Positions 9,088 to 17,934 of a stretch of 64,000 bases of DNA are shown piece after piece. The translations under genes and the position numbers were made by a program. The stretch is taken from NCBI GenBank assembly GCA_900546615.1, contig URDJ01000008.1, positions 10,961-74,960 on the forward strand. The letters are read 5' to 3'. The notes under the pieces were generated by a model, which worked only from the letters and a program-made list of their open reading frames with translations, was not told the DNA's origin and did no database searches. Source of the DNA: an uncultured Eubacteriales bacterium (GTDB taxonomy: Bacteria; Bacillota; Clostridia; Oscillospirales; Oscillospiraceae). Within the stretch, counting starts at the first letter, position 1; every line of letters starts with the position of its first letter.

Positions 9088-9116
9088 ATTATAACACAAG
9101 CCCCCTCTTGCTACAA
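9088..9116 (-). promoter_or_regulatory. Promoter for U32-maf-mreCD-PBP2 operon
   Basis: On the minus strand: TTGTAG (9116-9111), a 17-base spacer, then TATAAT (9093-9088) preceded by TGT, an extended -10 element. It ends about 50 bases before the U32 start. Confidence 0.65.
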
Positions 9117-9167
9117 GTCAAAATAAATGATAAAATGAAAGCCCATAGTCGGAGAGAGGAATGGAAG

Positions 9168-10112
9168 ATGAAGGATAAGAGCTACCGGCTGAGCGCTGCG
9201 GTCTGCGCGCTGCCGGCCGAGGATGCGGACAAGCTCATTTCGGCGGGCGACGGCGACTGCGCCCTGCTGTACATATATCTGCTCAGGCACGGCCAGCAGC
9301 CTAACCAGGAGCTGTGCCGGGCGCTGGGCTGGGAGCCGCAGCGTCTCGGCGGCTGCGCGGCAAAGCTGAGGTCGCTCGGCCTGCTTTCAGACGGCGCTTC
9401 AGCCCGAGTCCCGACTCAGCCGGCCGACACCATGCCGGAGTACACAGCTGAGGACGTGGTCAGGCGCTCGGGCGAGGACCCGGCCTTCAAGGGCGTGCTC
9501 GCCGAAGCGGAGAGCGTGCTCGGCCACGCACTCTCGGGCGCGGACACGCGCACGCTGTTCGGCATATACGACTTTCTGGGCCTTCCCGTGGACGTCATCA
9601 TGGAGCTGCTGCACCATTGCTGCGAGGAATACAAACTAAAATTCGGCCCCGGCAGGGTCCCGACGATGAGGCAGATTGAAAAAGAGGCCTATATCTGGGC
9701 AGATCGGGAGATAATGACCTTTGAACAGGCCGAGGATTATATTAGGATGCGCGCCAGGCTTCGTGACGCATCGGAGTCCCTGAGGCGAAGCTTCGGCATA
9801 CACGACAGGCCGCTCACTCCGACGGAGCGGAAATATGTCGAGGGCTGGCTGGAACAGGGCTTCACGCAGGGCGCCATTGAGCTTGCCTACGACAAGACGG
9901 TGACGAACACGGGCCAGCTCAAGTGGAACTACATGAACCGCATCATCCAGAGCTGGCACGAGAAGGGCCTGCACACCACGCAGGAGATCGCCGACGGCGA
10001 CGCTCCGAGGAGGTCCTCCGGCGGCCCGCGGCAGTCTCAGAGGACGGAGCCGAGCCGTATGGGCGAGCTCGAGAGGATGAAAAAGATCTACGACAAGGTC
10101 CGCGGCAACTGA
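9168..10112 (+). CDS. DnaD domain primosome protein
   Basis: Replication-initiation or restart protein of the DnaD/DnaB family that remodels DNA and brings the helicase loader. 314 residues: N-terminal winged-helix region (about 1-85), a DnaD domain around 100-190 (DFLGLPVDVIMELLHHC is typical), and a second DnaD-like C-terminal domain around 215-270 ending in LKWNYMNRIIQSWHEKG, close to the YxxxI motif. ATG 9168 is chosen because GGAGAGAGGA ends seven bases before it; in-frame TTG 9108 and ATG 9135 lack such a site. It is followed 19 bases later by a DnaC-like ATPase, the classic dnaD/dnaB-dnaI order. Confidence 0.88.
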   Translation: MKDKSYRLSAAVCALPAEDADKLISAGDGDCALLYIYLLRHGQQPNQELCRALGWEPQRLGGCAAKLRSLGLLSDGASARVPTQPADTMPEYTAEDVVRRSGEDPAFKGVLAEAESVLGHALSGADTRTLFGIYDFLGLPVDVIMELLHHCCEEYKLKFGPGRVPTMRQIEKEAYIWADREIMTFEQAEDYIRMRARLRDASESLRRSFGIHDRPLTPTERKYVEGWLEQGFTQGAIELAYDKTVTNTGQLKWNYMNRIIQSWHEKGLHTTQEIADGDAPRRSSGGPRQSQRTEPSRMGELERMKKIYDKVRGN

Positions 10113-10131
10113 GAAAGGACGGTGACAAAGC

Positions 10132-11136
10132 ATGGGCTATAACGGCAGGCTGCTGGCAAGGGCGAGGGAAAAGCTCGCCGCGGCAAGAGAATCGAATGAG
10201 GCAGAGCAGCGCAGAAGGCTGGAGGAGGCCTGTGCGAAGCTGCCTGAACTGGGCGGCATAGACCGCAGGCTCAGGCAGCAGATGATAGAGCTGTCCAGAC
10301 TGGCCATGAGCCGCGAGCCGGGCGCAAAGGAGCGCATCGAAAGGCTCCGGGACGAGAACCTGGAGCTGCAGAGGCAAAGAGCCGAGCTGCTGGTGGGCGG
10401 CGGTTACCCGATTGATTACACGGACGAGATATACGGCTGCAAAATTTGCCGCGACACGGGTCTGGACGGCAAGGAACTCTGCCGCTGCCTCAAGAAGCTC
10501 TATAACCGCGAGCTTACCCAGGAGCTGAGCACGCTGCTGCGCGGCGGCGACGAGTGCTTCGAGCGCTTTGACCTCAGCTGGTACAGCCAGACAAGGGACC
10601 CGAATACCGGCGCCTCGCCGAGGGAGTGCATGACCGTCGTGTACGAGACCTGCCGGGAGTACGCGAAAAACTTCGGCAAGGGCTCGCCGAACCTCATCTT
10701 CATGGGCGGCACCGGGCTGGGCAAAACCTTTCTCTCGGCCTGCATCGCGAGGGTCGTGGCAGAAAACGGATTCTCGGTCGCCTACGAATCCGCGGCAGCG
10801 GCGCTCGGTCAGTTTGAAACGCAGCGGTTCTCGAGGGAGAACGCCGAGGGCGATCAGGCGGCCGCAAAAGTCCGGGACTACCTCGGCTGCGACCTCATGA
10901 TACTCGACGATCTCGGCACCGAGATGGTGACCTCCTTCTCCATCTCGGCGCTCTACCAGCTCATAAACACGAGGCTGTGCGAGAACAGGAGCACCATAGT
11001 GAGCACGAACTGCAGCTTCGACGAACTGCTGAGAAAATACGGCCCGCAGGTCACCTCAAGGCTCGAGGGCGAGTACCTGCTCCTGAGCTTCTCCGGGCGG
11101 GATATACGGCTGCTGAGAAAGGAGCGCGGCACATGA
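10132..11136 (+). CDS. DnaC/DnaI-like helicase-loader ATPase
   Basis: Probable loader of the replicative helicase. 334 residues: an N-terminal region with coiled coil (residues 1-80) and a Cys cluster CKICRDTGLDGKELCRC that can bind zinc as in DnaI, then an AAA+ domain with Walker A GGTGLGKTFLSA and Walker B LMILDDLGTEMV. Sensor-like STNCSFDEL and an arginine-containing SRLEGEY follow. It starts at ATG 10132 behind GAAAGGACGGTGA. Preceded by the DnaD-domain gene and overlapping the DUF2804 gene by four bases (ATGA). Confidence 0.9.
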   Translation: MGYNGRLLARAREKLAAARESNEAEQRRRLEEACAKLPELGGIDRRLRQQMIELSRLAMSREPGAKERIERLRDENLELQRQRAELLVGGGYPIDYTDEIYGCKICRDTGLDGKELCRCLKKLYNRELTQELSTLLRGGDECFERFDLSWYSQTRDPNTGASPRECMTVVYETCREYAKNFGKGSPNLIFMGGTGLGKTFLSACIARVVAENGFSVAYESAAAALGQFETQRFSRENAEGDQAAAKVRDYLGCDLMILDDLGTEMVTSFSISALYQLINTRLCENRSTIVSTNCSFDELLRKYGPQVTSRLEGEYLLLSFSGRDIRLLRKERGT

Positions 11137-12164
11137 GACAGCATGAGATAACAAGAGTCCGGCCGCTGCTCGACCGCAACGGCAACATAGCCGAGCCGGG
11201 CTATGCCAGACGGCTCCTGCCCGTGTACAAGAGGGCCGACATAAAGGCCCCGGCCCACAGGATAAAGGAATGGGACTACTACCTCGTGAACAACGGCCGC
11301 TTTGCCGTTGCGCTCACGGTGGACGACAACGGCTACATGGGCCTCGACTCCATCTCCTTTTTGGACTTCGAAAACCTCTGGCAGCAGACCGTCTCGCCCA
11401 TGTGCGCCCTTCCCCTCGGCAGGCGTAAGATGCCGGAAAGCTCCGAAACCGGGGATGTGGCCGTTTCAGGCAAGGGCTATGAGATTGCCTTCAGACACAC
11501 TTCCGAGGGACGGCTCCTGCTGTTCCGTATGGAGAATTTCGCCTCCGGCAGACCTGTCGAAGGCAGGATACTGCTCACCGACGAGCCTGAGGAGAGCATG
11601 GTCATCTGCACGCCCTTCAAAAAGCGCGGGCACTTCTACTTCAACCAGAAGATCAACTGCATGAGGGCCTCGGGCTGGGTGAACGTCAGGGGAAGGCGCT
11701 ACGAGTTCGAGCCGGAGACGGCCTTCGGCGTGCTCGACTGGGGCCGCGGCGTGTGGACTTATCACAACACCTGGTACTGGGGCAGCGCCTCCGGCGCGGT
11801 GGACGGCGTGCCCTTCGGCTGGAACATAGGCTACGGCTTCGGCGACACCTCGGCCGCCTCCGAAAACATGCTCTTTTACAACGGCCGGGCGCACAAGCTG
11901 GGCAGGGTCACCTTCAATATCCCGCGGCGCGGCGGGGACTACGCCTATCTGTCGAAGTGGACCTTCACCAGCGACGAGGGCCGCTTCGAGATGGACTTCC
12001 AGCCCATCCTCGACAGGTCCGCATGCACCGACGTCAAGCTCATAAAGAGCGACCAGCATCAGGTCTTCGGCCGCTTCACCGGCACCGCCGTTTTGGACGA
12101 CGGGCGGAAAATAAGGGTAAAAGACTTTCCCGGCTTCGCCGAGAGGGTAGAAAACAAGTGGTAA
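11133..12164 (+). CDS. DUF2804 domain-containing protein
   Basis: 343 residues resembling the DUF2804 family (MRQHEITRVRPLLDRNGN, IKEWDYYLVNNGRFAVALT, GVLDWGRGVWTYHNTWYWGS, GWNIGYGFGDTSAASENM). Rich in Trp, Tyr and Gly, with alternating beta-strand pattern; no signal peptide or TM helix. No biochemical function is established for the family as far as I know; its fold resembles lipocalin-like or carotenoid hydratase-like proteins. ATG 11133 overlaps the dnaC-like stop and has AAAGGAG eight bases before, so it is probably translated with that gene. Terminator hairpins follow at 12222-12306. Confidence 0.85.
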   Translation: MRQHEITRVRPLLDRNGNIAEPGYARRLLPVYKRADIKAPAHRIKEWDYYLVNNGRFAVALTVDDNGYMGLDSISFLDFENLWQQTVSPMCALPLGRRKMPESSETGDVAVSGKGYEIAFRHTSEGRLLLFRMENFASGRPVEGRILLTDEPEESMVICTPFKKRGHFYFNQKINCMRASGWVNVRGRRYEFEPETAFGVLDWGRGVWTYHNTWYWGSASGAVDGVPFGWNIGYGFGDTSAASENMLFYNGRAHKLGRVTFNIPRRGGDYAYLSKWTFTSDEGRFEMDFQPILDRSACTDVKLIKSDQHQVFGRFTGTAVLDDGRKIRVKDFPGFAERVENKW

Positions 12165-12221
12165 CCCCGCCCCTGCATGTAATCTAAACTCCGAAGGCGT
12201 TTCACCGCTTTTCTTTGGGGC

Positions 12222-12262
12222 TCAGTCCGTTTCTTTTGGCAATGGCAAAAGAAACGGACTGA
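12222..12262. repeat. 17-bp perfect palindromic inverted repeat
   Basis: Arms TCAGTCCGTTTCTTTTG and CAAAAGAAACGGACTGA flank a 7-base loop (GCAATGG). Directly next to a separate terminator hairpin (12263-12306), so it is not needed for termination. It could be an interspersed palindromic repeat of this genome. Confidence 0.75.
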
Positions 12263-12306
12263 AAAATATCGCCCGGGCCTGTGATTTGGCCCCGGGCGAT
12301 ATTTTT
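12263..12306. terminator. Bidirectional terminator after the DUF2804 gene
   Basis: Arms AAAATATCGCCCGGG and CCCGGGCGATATTTT, with a loop around TGATTT; T-run on the plus side, A-run on the left. It can end the DnaD-DnaC-DUF2804 transcript. Confidence 0.8.
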
Positions 12307-12375
12307 TGGAATCTTCCGCTCAAAACGGGAAATAACATATAGCGTCCCACAGGACGGGAAGGGGGTGTTTTCCGT

Positions 12376-12843
12376 TTGAAGAAGAAAAGCTGGTATTTTG
12401 TCTATCCCGCGATCGCCGTCGGCGCCGGCGCGCTGTCGGGTTTCCTTACAAGGCGCGCCATGAAGGAAGTGTTCCCGCTGCTCGATAAGCCGCCGCTCAC
12501 CCCGCCGCCCGTGGTGTTCCCCATCGTCTGGACCGCGCTCTACATCCTCATGGGCGTCGGCATGGCGATGGTCAAAAACACCGACACGCTCGGCTCCAGG
12601 ACTTCCGAGCGCCTCTGGTGGGCGCAGCTGGCCGTAAACTTTATCTGGACCCTTGTATTCTTCCCGGCGCAGGCCTTTCTCGCCGCACTCGCTCTGCTCG
12701 TGCTGCTCTTCGGCCTCGTCGTCGCGATGACCGCAGCCTTCGGCAAAATAAGCCGCCCTGCCGCCCTCATGCAGATACCCTATATCCTCTGGCTTCTCGT
12801 GGCAGGCTATCTCAACGCCGGCATCTGGCTGCTCAACCGCTGA
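12376..12843 (+). CDS. tspO: TspO/MBR family membrane protein
   Basis: Five-helix membrane protein binding tetrapyrroles or steroids in studied members. 155 residues with the family pattern PPLTPPPVVFPIVWTALYIL, MGVGMAMV and the Trp-rich LWWAQLAVNFIWTLVFF region, ending YLNAGIWLLNR. The start is TTG 12376 behind GGGAAGGGGGTG. Stands alone on the plus strand, two bases before the convergent stop of the flavin reductase gene. Conserved loop residues for porphyrin binding were not checked. Confidence 0.93.
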   Translation: MKKKSWYFVYPAIAVGAGALSGFLTRRAMKEVFPLLDKPPLTPPPVVFPIVWTALYILMGVGMAMVKNTDTLGSRTSERLWWAQLAVNFIWTLVFFPAQAFLAALALLVLLFGLVVAMTAAFGKISRPAALMQIPYILWLLVAGYLNAGIWLLNR

Positions 12844-12844
12844 G

Positions 12845-13465
12845 TCACCGGATGAAGTTCGTCACGTTCCCCCGCTCGGCCGTCGGAGCCGGGAACCCGG
12901 CCGCCCTGCCCGCCTCTATGCACTTTATGAGCCAGGCCATGTTCCGCGCCAGGTTCCGCGCGGTCTGCAGGCCCTCGGCGTCCTGCGCCGCAGCCTCAGG
13001 ACACACGCCATACAGCCCGTTCCAGTAGGTCGAGGACACCACCGGCATCTGGCTGATCGTGAAATACTTGTTCATAACGTCCACGCTCGCCGTGGTGCCG
13101 GCACGCCTCGCGCAGGCCAGCGCCGCCGCGGGCTTGTGCGCGAACTTCGACCCGCCGGCATAGAACATCCTGTCCAGAAACGCCAGCAGCGCCCCGGCCG
13201 GGGACGCATAGTGCACCGGGGTCGCGACGACCAGAGCGTCCGCGGCCTCGAGCTTTTTTATTGCCTCGTTCACCATGTCGTCAATGACGCACACGCCCGT
13301 CTTCTTGCAGGCACCGCAGGCCGTGCAGCCGGATATCGGTCCCGCGCCGACCTCTATAAGCTCCGTCTCCACGCCCTCGGCCTCGAACACCTTCTTCATC
13401 TCGTCGAGAGCCAGCCTCGAACTGCCCGCCTTGTGCGGGCTTCCGCTTATCATCAGTACCTTCAT
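12845..13465 (-). CDS. Flavodoxin-fold NAD(P)H-dependent FMN reductase family protein
   Basis: 206 residues. Opens with the flavodoxin-like nucleotide loop MKVLMISGSPHKAGSSRLAL; the TPVHYASPAGALLAFLDR segment is the second FMN-contact region. Cys-rich ISGCTACGACKKTGVCV is typical of the iron-sulfur flavoprotein/NADPH-dependent FMN reductase group in anaerobes (CxxCxxC spacing); this may hold a cluster. It probably reduces flavin or small electrophiles with NAD(P)H. It lies three bases after the endonuclease/phosphatase-fold gene. Confidence 0.88.
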   Translation of the reverse strand: MKVLMISGSPHKAGSSRLALDEMKKVFEAEGVETELIEVGAGPISGCTACGACKKTGVCVIDDMVNEAIKKLEAADALVVATPVHYASPAGALLAFLDRMFYAGGSKFAHKPAAALACARRAGTTASVDVMNKYFTISQMPVVSSTYWNGLYGVCPEAAAQDAEGLQTARNLARNMAWLIKCIEAGRAAGFPAPTAERGNVTNFIR

Positions 13466-13468
13466 TTG

Positions 13469-14530
13469 CTACGCCTCCTTAAAACCTATCTCGATGACCA
13501 CCGGATTGTGGTCGGAATATTTAAAGCCCAGGCTCTGCGTCTCAACGCTCAAAACCTCCAAGTTCGGCGATACGATGAAACCGTCGAGCACGTAGTGCTG
13601 GCTCGTCTCCTCGTCGTAGGGCGCGTTGTTGAGCCTGCAGGTCGGCGTGCTGTCGTCAAAGACAAAGCTCCAGCCCTCCGGCAGGGACGCTTCATCCAGT
13701 ACGCCGGGAGTCCAGTACCCGTCGTCGAGCACGGGCCATTTCTCCAGCATGCCGGGGAAGGTCTGGTTGAAGTCGCCGCCGGCAATGACATAGCTGCCCT
13801 TGGCATACTCGGCCTCAAGCACCTCGAACAGCATGGCCGTCTGCGCGGCCTTGCCCTCTCCGTCATCATAGGCCTCGAGGTGCAGGTTCACCACCACAAG
13901 CTCGCTGTCCAGCTCCGGGATCTGGCAGCGCGTTATGAGCAGGCACCTCTTGAGGTTCGCCGTGCGCACGGGCCACGAAAACGGGCATGGCAGGGCGATG
14001 CGCTCCGCCGTGCCGCCCTGGACGGCGTAGTCCGCCGTCGTCATTATGCCGCTGTTCATCCTGCCCATCGGCGGCCAGGGGAAGGGTACGAAGGGGCAGA
14101 GATAGTTCTGCGCATAGGCCCAGCTGTGAGCGTTCCGGCCCTCGGAGAAGGATTTGACCTCATTCGTCCCGTAGCTGCGGGCGGAGTCCTCGTCCACCTC
14201 CTGCAACATATAGACGTCGGCGTCCAGCTCGTCGAGCGCCTGCGAAACGCCCTCGAAGTAGTAGTCGAAATCCTCGCGCTCCGGCTTGCCGGCGCCCTTG
14301 CCGCCGTCCATGACGAAGTCCTCGTTCTCGCCAAGCCCGCAGTAACCCACGTTCCAGCTCACCAGCCTCACCGTGCCTCCAACGGTCTCCGGCTCGCCCA
14401 GCTGCCCCGCCGTTATGTACTCGACGTCCTCCGGCCTGTACTCCGTGAAGCTCAAAAATCCGACCAGTCCGCCCGCCGCGACTACTATTACAATTATTAT
14501 GACCAGCAGTACCTTCAGCAGCTTTTTCAA
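13469..14530 (-). CDS. Membrane-anchored endonuclease/exonuclease/phosphatase family protein
   Basis: 353 residues. N-terminal TM anchor (about residues 4-27, LLVIIIVIVVAAGGLVGFLS), then an EEP domain with the expected motifs VSWNVGYCGLG, LQEVDEDSARS, VVNLHLEAYDDG, GGDFNQTF and the terminal SDHNPVVIEIGF. These carry the metal and catalytic residues of the DNase I/phosphodiesterase fold, facing outward. The substrate is unknown (nucleic acid, phospholipid head group or inositol phosphate). The start is TTG 14530 with GGAGGTG seven bases upstream; longer in-frame starts fall inside the upstream MBL gene. Confidence 0.88.
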   Translation of the reverse strand: MKKLLKVLLVIIIVIVVAAGGLVGFLSFTEYRPEDVEYITAGQLGEPETVGGTVRLVSWNVGYCGLGENEDFVMDGGKGAGKPEREDFDYYFEGVSQALDELDADVYMLQEVDEDSARSYGTNEVKSFSEGRNAHSWAYAQNYLCPFVPFPWPPMGRMNSGIMTTADYAVQGGTAERIALPCPFSWPVRTANLKRCLLITRCQIPELDSELVVVNLHLEAYDDGEGKAAQTAMLFEVLEAEYAKGSYVIAGGDFNQTFPGMLEKWPVLDDGYWTPGVLDEASLPEGWSFVFDDSTPTCRLNNAPYDEETSQHYVLDGFIVSPNLEVLSVETQSLGFKYSDHNPVVIEIGFKEA

Positions 14531-14550
14531 TCTACGCACCTCCAGCACGT

Positions 14551-15531
14551 TCAGGTGTAGTATCTCCAGACTCCGCCCTCGGCCTTCCTGTAGGCCCTGC
14601 CGCGGACGGTCAGGTATTCCAGATGCGCCGCGGTCTCGCCCACGGCGAACCACTTCTGCTGCAGAGGAAAGTCCGCCCAGGAGGGGCTTTTGCCGCGCAC
14701 GCGCCAGGTCATCCTGCCCGAGAGCTCATAGGCCGTAAGGCCCGGCTCCCGCGTGAGGGTGTCCAGCATCTCGCGTATCCTGGCCCCGTGGTGCTCTATG
14801 ATCGCGCCTATCCGCTCCGACATGGAGCCGTTTATGCCGCGGTGGGCCGGCAGCGGCAGGCGCACGTCGAAGATGCTGATGTCCATGAGGCTGTGCACGT
14901 ACTTCCCCAGCGGGTCCTCAAAGCCCGGCCAGCTCGTGATGTTCGGCGTGATGTCAAAGAGCACGTGGTCGCCGAGGAACATGACCTTGTTCTCCCGGTC
15001 GTAGAGGCAGGCATGTCCCGGGGTGTGCCCGGGCGTCAGGATCACTTCCAGCTTTCTTCCGCCGTAATCCAGCGTGTCTCCCTCTCTCACATAGGTGAAA
15101 TCCGCCTTTTTGACGGAATTGTATTTCCTCATAGGCGAATCCTTCAGGGACGCTATCTCCTGCTCCGAGAATCCAAGCCTCGCATACTCGTCTATCCTGT
15201 GCGAATTAGACGCCTGTCGGAACTGCTCGAGCCTCGTGCCGTCCTCGCGGCTTATGTAGATCTTCGCGCCCGGCGCCGCGAGTTCCGCCGCAAGGCCCGA
15301 GTGGTCCGAGTGCAGGTGTGTGAGGAAGATATCGGTCTCCTCCAGCCCGACGTCCAGCTCGGCCAGCCCGGCGAGCAGCGCCTCGCGGCACTCATCCCGG
15401 CGAAAGCCCGTGTCGATGAGCAGGCTCCGGCCGCCCTCGCCTTTTATGAGATACGAGTTGAGGTTCCTGAGCGGGTTTTCCGGCAGAGGAACATAGATGC
15501 TGTAGATGTTTTCTTCGATTTGTGTGTACAT
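14551..15531 (-). CDS. MBL-fold metallo-hydrolase
   Basis: 326 residues. Metallo-beta-lactamase core with zinc motif LTHLHSDHSG (HxHxDH), LTPGHTPGHACL and a metal-bridging Asp in VMFLGDHVLFD. A C-terminal winged-helix-like extension (REMLDTLTREPGLTAYELSG to WFAVGETAAHLEYL) matches the C-terminal domain of hydroxyacylglutathione-hydrolase-like/LACTB2-like proteins. A general thioester or phosphodiester hydrolase; substrate not inferable. It is first of a three-gene minus-strand run with the EEP and flavin reductase genes. Confidence 0.9.
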   Translation of the reverse strand: MYTQIEENIYSIYVPLPENPLRNLNSYLIKGEGGRSLLIDTGFRRDECREALLAGLAELDVGLEETDIFLTHLHSDHSGLAAELAAPGAKIYISREDGTRLEQFRQASNSHRIDEYARLGFSEQEIASLKDSPMRKYNSVKKADFTYVREGDTLDYGGRKLEVILTPGHTPGHACLYDRENKVMFLGDHVLFDITPNITSWPGFEDPLGKYVHSLMDISIFDVRLPLPAHRGINGSMSERIGAIIEHHGARIREMLDTLTREPGLTAYELSGRMTWRVRGKSPSWADFPLQQKWFAVGETAAHLEYLTVRGRAYRKAEGGVWRYYT

Positions 15532-15597
15532 GTTGATACTCCGTGCAATAATTATTTCAAATCTTATTTTAACACAACATCCGCCGCCGCAACAGCC

Positions 15598-16023
15598 CTA
15601 TCTTTTAAAAAGAAGCACCCCGCCTATCATGAGCGCGAGTCCAAGGCCCTTCTGCCAGTCAAGGGCGACCTTCTCCGCCCCCATCAGGCCGAGGGCGTCG
15701 ATGAGCGCGGCGACGGCGAGCTGGCTTATGAGGATGACGCTTATGGCCACCGTGGGTGAGAGCGCGCCTATGCCCAGCATGACCGTGACCGTGATCACAA
15801 GGCCGAGCACGCCGCCCAGCATGTAGTACCACGGCACCTCCCCCAGCGACGAAAAGCTGCCCGTTCTGTATACCAGCAGCGCCAGCGCCGAGAGCAGGGC
15901 CGCTGTACACTGTACGAGGACGTTAGCCTCCATCGTCCCTATGGTCTCGCCGAGGCGCGTGTTCATGACCCCCTGGACGCTCATCGCCGCGCCCGCTATG
16001 ATGCAGAAAATAAAGCCCAACAT
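15598..16023 (-). CDS. DMT-superfamily transporter, YdcZ (DUF606) type
   Basis: 141 residues with four to five TM helices; MLGFIFCIIAGAAMSVQGVM is the characteristic start of the short YdcZ-type DMT proteins, with NTRLGETIGTMEANV and SPTVAISVILISQLAVAALI following. Small multidrug or metabolite transporters of this type act as dimers. Substrate unknown. The downstream MBL gene begins about 65 bases later. Confidence 0.88.
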   Translation of the reverse strand: MLGFIFCIIAGAAMSVQGVMNTRLGETIGTMEANVLVQCTAALLSALALLVYRTGSFSSLGEVPWYYMLGGVLGLVITVTVMLGIGALSPTVAISVILISQLAVAALIDALGLMGAEKVALDWQKGLGLALMIGGVLLFKR

Positions 16024-16098
16024 CTGTGTTTTTACCGCCTTTCGTCAAAACGATGAATCGCCCCCGACAGGAATGCGGTGTTTTCGGAAAAATACCAC

Positions 16099-16127
16099 TT
16101 GTGCGCGAGGCGTGGATATGTTATAAC
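16099..16127 (+). promoter_or_regulatory. Promoter for ACT regulator-hom-lysC
   Basis: TTGTGC (16099-16104), a 17-base spacer, TATAAC (16122-16127) with an upstream TGT extended -10 element, about 70 bases before the GTG of the ACT-domain gene. Confidence 0.65.
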
Positions 16128-16195
16128 TGTGTGCATCGGGCAAATACATTCGGCCGTTCCTGAACTACATCAGGAACAGAAGGAGGCGCTGTAAG

Positions 16196-16642
16196 GTGAA
16201 TGAAAAGGGCGTTCCGAGATATTTACTCGTCGAGGCCGGCGTGCTGCCGGAGGTGTTCGTGAAGGTCACGCAGGTACAGGAGCTGCTGGAAACGGGCGAG
16301 GTCAGGACCGTGGCTGAAGCCGTGGACAGGATCGGCCTGAGCCGGAGTGCGTTCTACAAGTACAAGGACTCGGTGCGGCCGTTCCGGGACATGAAGCAGG
16401 GCGGCATTGTCACTTTCAACGCGCTGCTCAGGGACAAGAAAGGCGTTTTGAGCACCCTGCTAGCTATTTTTGCCGATACCGGCGCGAATATTCTGACGAT
16501 AAACCAGAGCATACCGACGAACGGGGCCGCGATAGTGACGATCTCGGCGACAACGGAGAACATGCCTGTCGGCGTGGACGACCTGATAGCCAAGGCCAGA
16601 GGCCTGGACGGGGTCATCCGCTTCGACGCGCTGGCGGGCTGA
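16196..16642 (+). CDS. ACT domain-containing protein (UPF0735/PheB-like)
   Basis: 148 residues. N-terminal helix-turn-helix-like part (about residues 18-50, RTVAEAVDRIGLSRSAFYKY), C-terminal ACT domain (about 70-145, VTFNALLRDKKGVLSTLLAI then IFADTGANILTINQ). ACT domains bind amino acids, and this family sits next to homoserine dehydrogenase in many Firmicutes, so it may sense threonine or another aspartate-family amino acid; this role is inferred. The start is GTG 16196 with AGGAGG nine bases upstream. hom follows after 21 bases. Confidence 0.9.
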   Translation: MNEKGVPRYLLVEAGVLPEVFVKVTQVQELLETGEVRTVAEAVDRIGLSRSAFYKYKDSVRPFRDMKQGGIVTFNALLRDKKGVLSTLLAIFADTGANILTINQSIPTNGAAIVTISATTENMPVGVDDLIAKARGLDGVIRFDALAG

Positions 16643-16663
16643 GAGCACAGGGGAGAGAGATAA

Positions 16664-17875
16664 ATGGTTAAGGCTGCAATACTTGGCATCGGCACGGTCG
16701 GCGGGGGCACGGCCGAGGTGCTGACGAAAAACAGGGAACTCATAGCGCGCAGGGCCGGGCAGGAGATAGAGCTCAAATACATCCTCTGCCGGAAGGCGAG
16801 GCCGGACCACCCCTTCGCGCATCTCATTGTGCACGACATCGACACCATCGTGAACGACCCGGAAATAGGCGTCGTGGCCGAGTGCATAGGCGGGGCCACC
16901 CTCGCCTACGAGTACGACCGGCGCTGCCTCGAGGCCGGCAAGAACGTCGTTACCTCCAACAAGGAGCTGGTGGCGGAAAAGGGCCTTGAGCTCACGGCGC
17001 TCGCGCGAAAAAAGGGCGTGAACTTCCTCTTTGAAGCCAGCGTCGGCGGCGGCATACCCATCCTGCGGCCGATCTGCCAGTGCCTCGCGGCAAACGAGAT
17101 AAGCTCCGTCTGCGGCATTCTCAACGGCACGACGAACTATATCCTCACCGAGATGATACAGTGCGGCAAGAGCTTCGCGCAGGCACTGCGGGAGGCGCAG
17201 CAGAAGGGCTACGCCGAGGCCGACCCCACGGCGGACGTCGAGGGGATTGACGCAGGGCGCAAGATCTGCATCCTCGCCGACCTCTGCTTCGGCAAGAACG
17301 TGCCGCCGTCATCCATCACCACCGAGGGCATCACGCACATCACCCCGGCGGACATCGAATGCGCGAGGATACTCGGCTACAAGATAAAGCTGCTGGGCCG
17401 CGCGATGCGGACAGGCCCCAACTCCGTCTCGGCCTTCGTCGCGCCGCATCTCATCTCCAAGTCGAACCCGCTGGCGAACGTGGACGGCGTCACGAACGGC
17501 ATCTCGGTCAAGGGCGACGCGGTGGGCGAGGCCATGTTCTTCGGCCCCGGCGCGGGCGCGCACCCGACAGCCAGCGCCGTCACGGGAGACATGATAGACT
17601 GCGTGCGCGACCCCTCCACGAGGGCCTATATGGGCTGGTGGCCCTCCGAGCCGGGCTACGTCACCGGGCCGGAGAAGCTCTCCTGCAAGTGGATGGTACG
17701 CGTTGTGGCCCCGCTGGCAAAAATCGGCGCGGCCTTCCAGGGCGTCAGGTTCATCCCCGCACCTAACGCGGAACCGGACGAGTACGCCTTCGTCACCCCT
17801 TACATGCCCGGCGAGGAGCTGACGGCAAGAACCGAGGGAATGGACGTGCGCGCGCGATACCGCGTACTCGACTGA
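16664..17875 (+). CDS. hom: Homoserine dehydrogenase
   Basis: Reduces aspartate semialdehyde to homoserine with NAD(P)H, the branch towards threonine and methionine. 403 residues: Rossmann motif GIGTVGGGTAEVL, catalytic-domain hallmarks SNKELVAEKG, NGTTNYIL, GYAEADPTADVEGIDAGRK, plus the active-site Lys region LGYKIKLLGRA. The C-terminus after residue 340 is shorter than the about 430-residue enzymes, so the regulatory ACT part is reduced; the separate ACT protein upstream could take that role. The operon continues with lysC. Confidence 0.95.
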   Translation: MVKAAILGIGTVGGGTAEVLTKNRELIARRAGQEIELKYILCRKARPDHPFAHLIVHDIDTIVNDPEIGVVAECIGGATLAYEYDRRCLEAGKNVVTSNKELVAEKGLELTALARKKGVNFLFEASVGGGIPILRPICQCLAANEISSVCGILNGTTNYILTEMIQCGKSFAQALREAQQKGYAEADPTADVEGIDAGRKICILADLCFGKNVPPSSITTEGITHITPADIECARILGYKIKLLGRAMRTGPNSVSAFVAPHLISKSNPLANVDGVTNGISVKGDAVGEAMFFGPGAGAHPTASAVTGDMIDCVRDPSTRAYMGWWPSEPGYVTGPEKLSCKWMVRVVAPLAKIGAAFQGVRFIPAPNAEPDEYAFVTPYMPGEELTARTEGMDVRARYRVLD

Positions 17876-17934
17876 CGGCATATACTGATACGGGCGGAAA
17901 AGCCCATTAAGCTGCTTTTGGAGGGACATACCCC

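Noticed and set aside
17876..17934. Lysine riboswitch ahead of lysC
   Set aside because: The gap is only 59 bases, too short for the aptamer.
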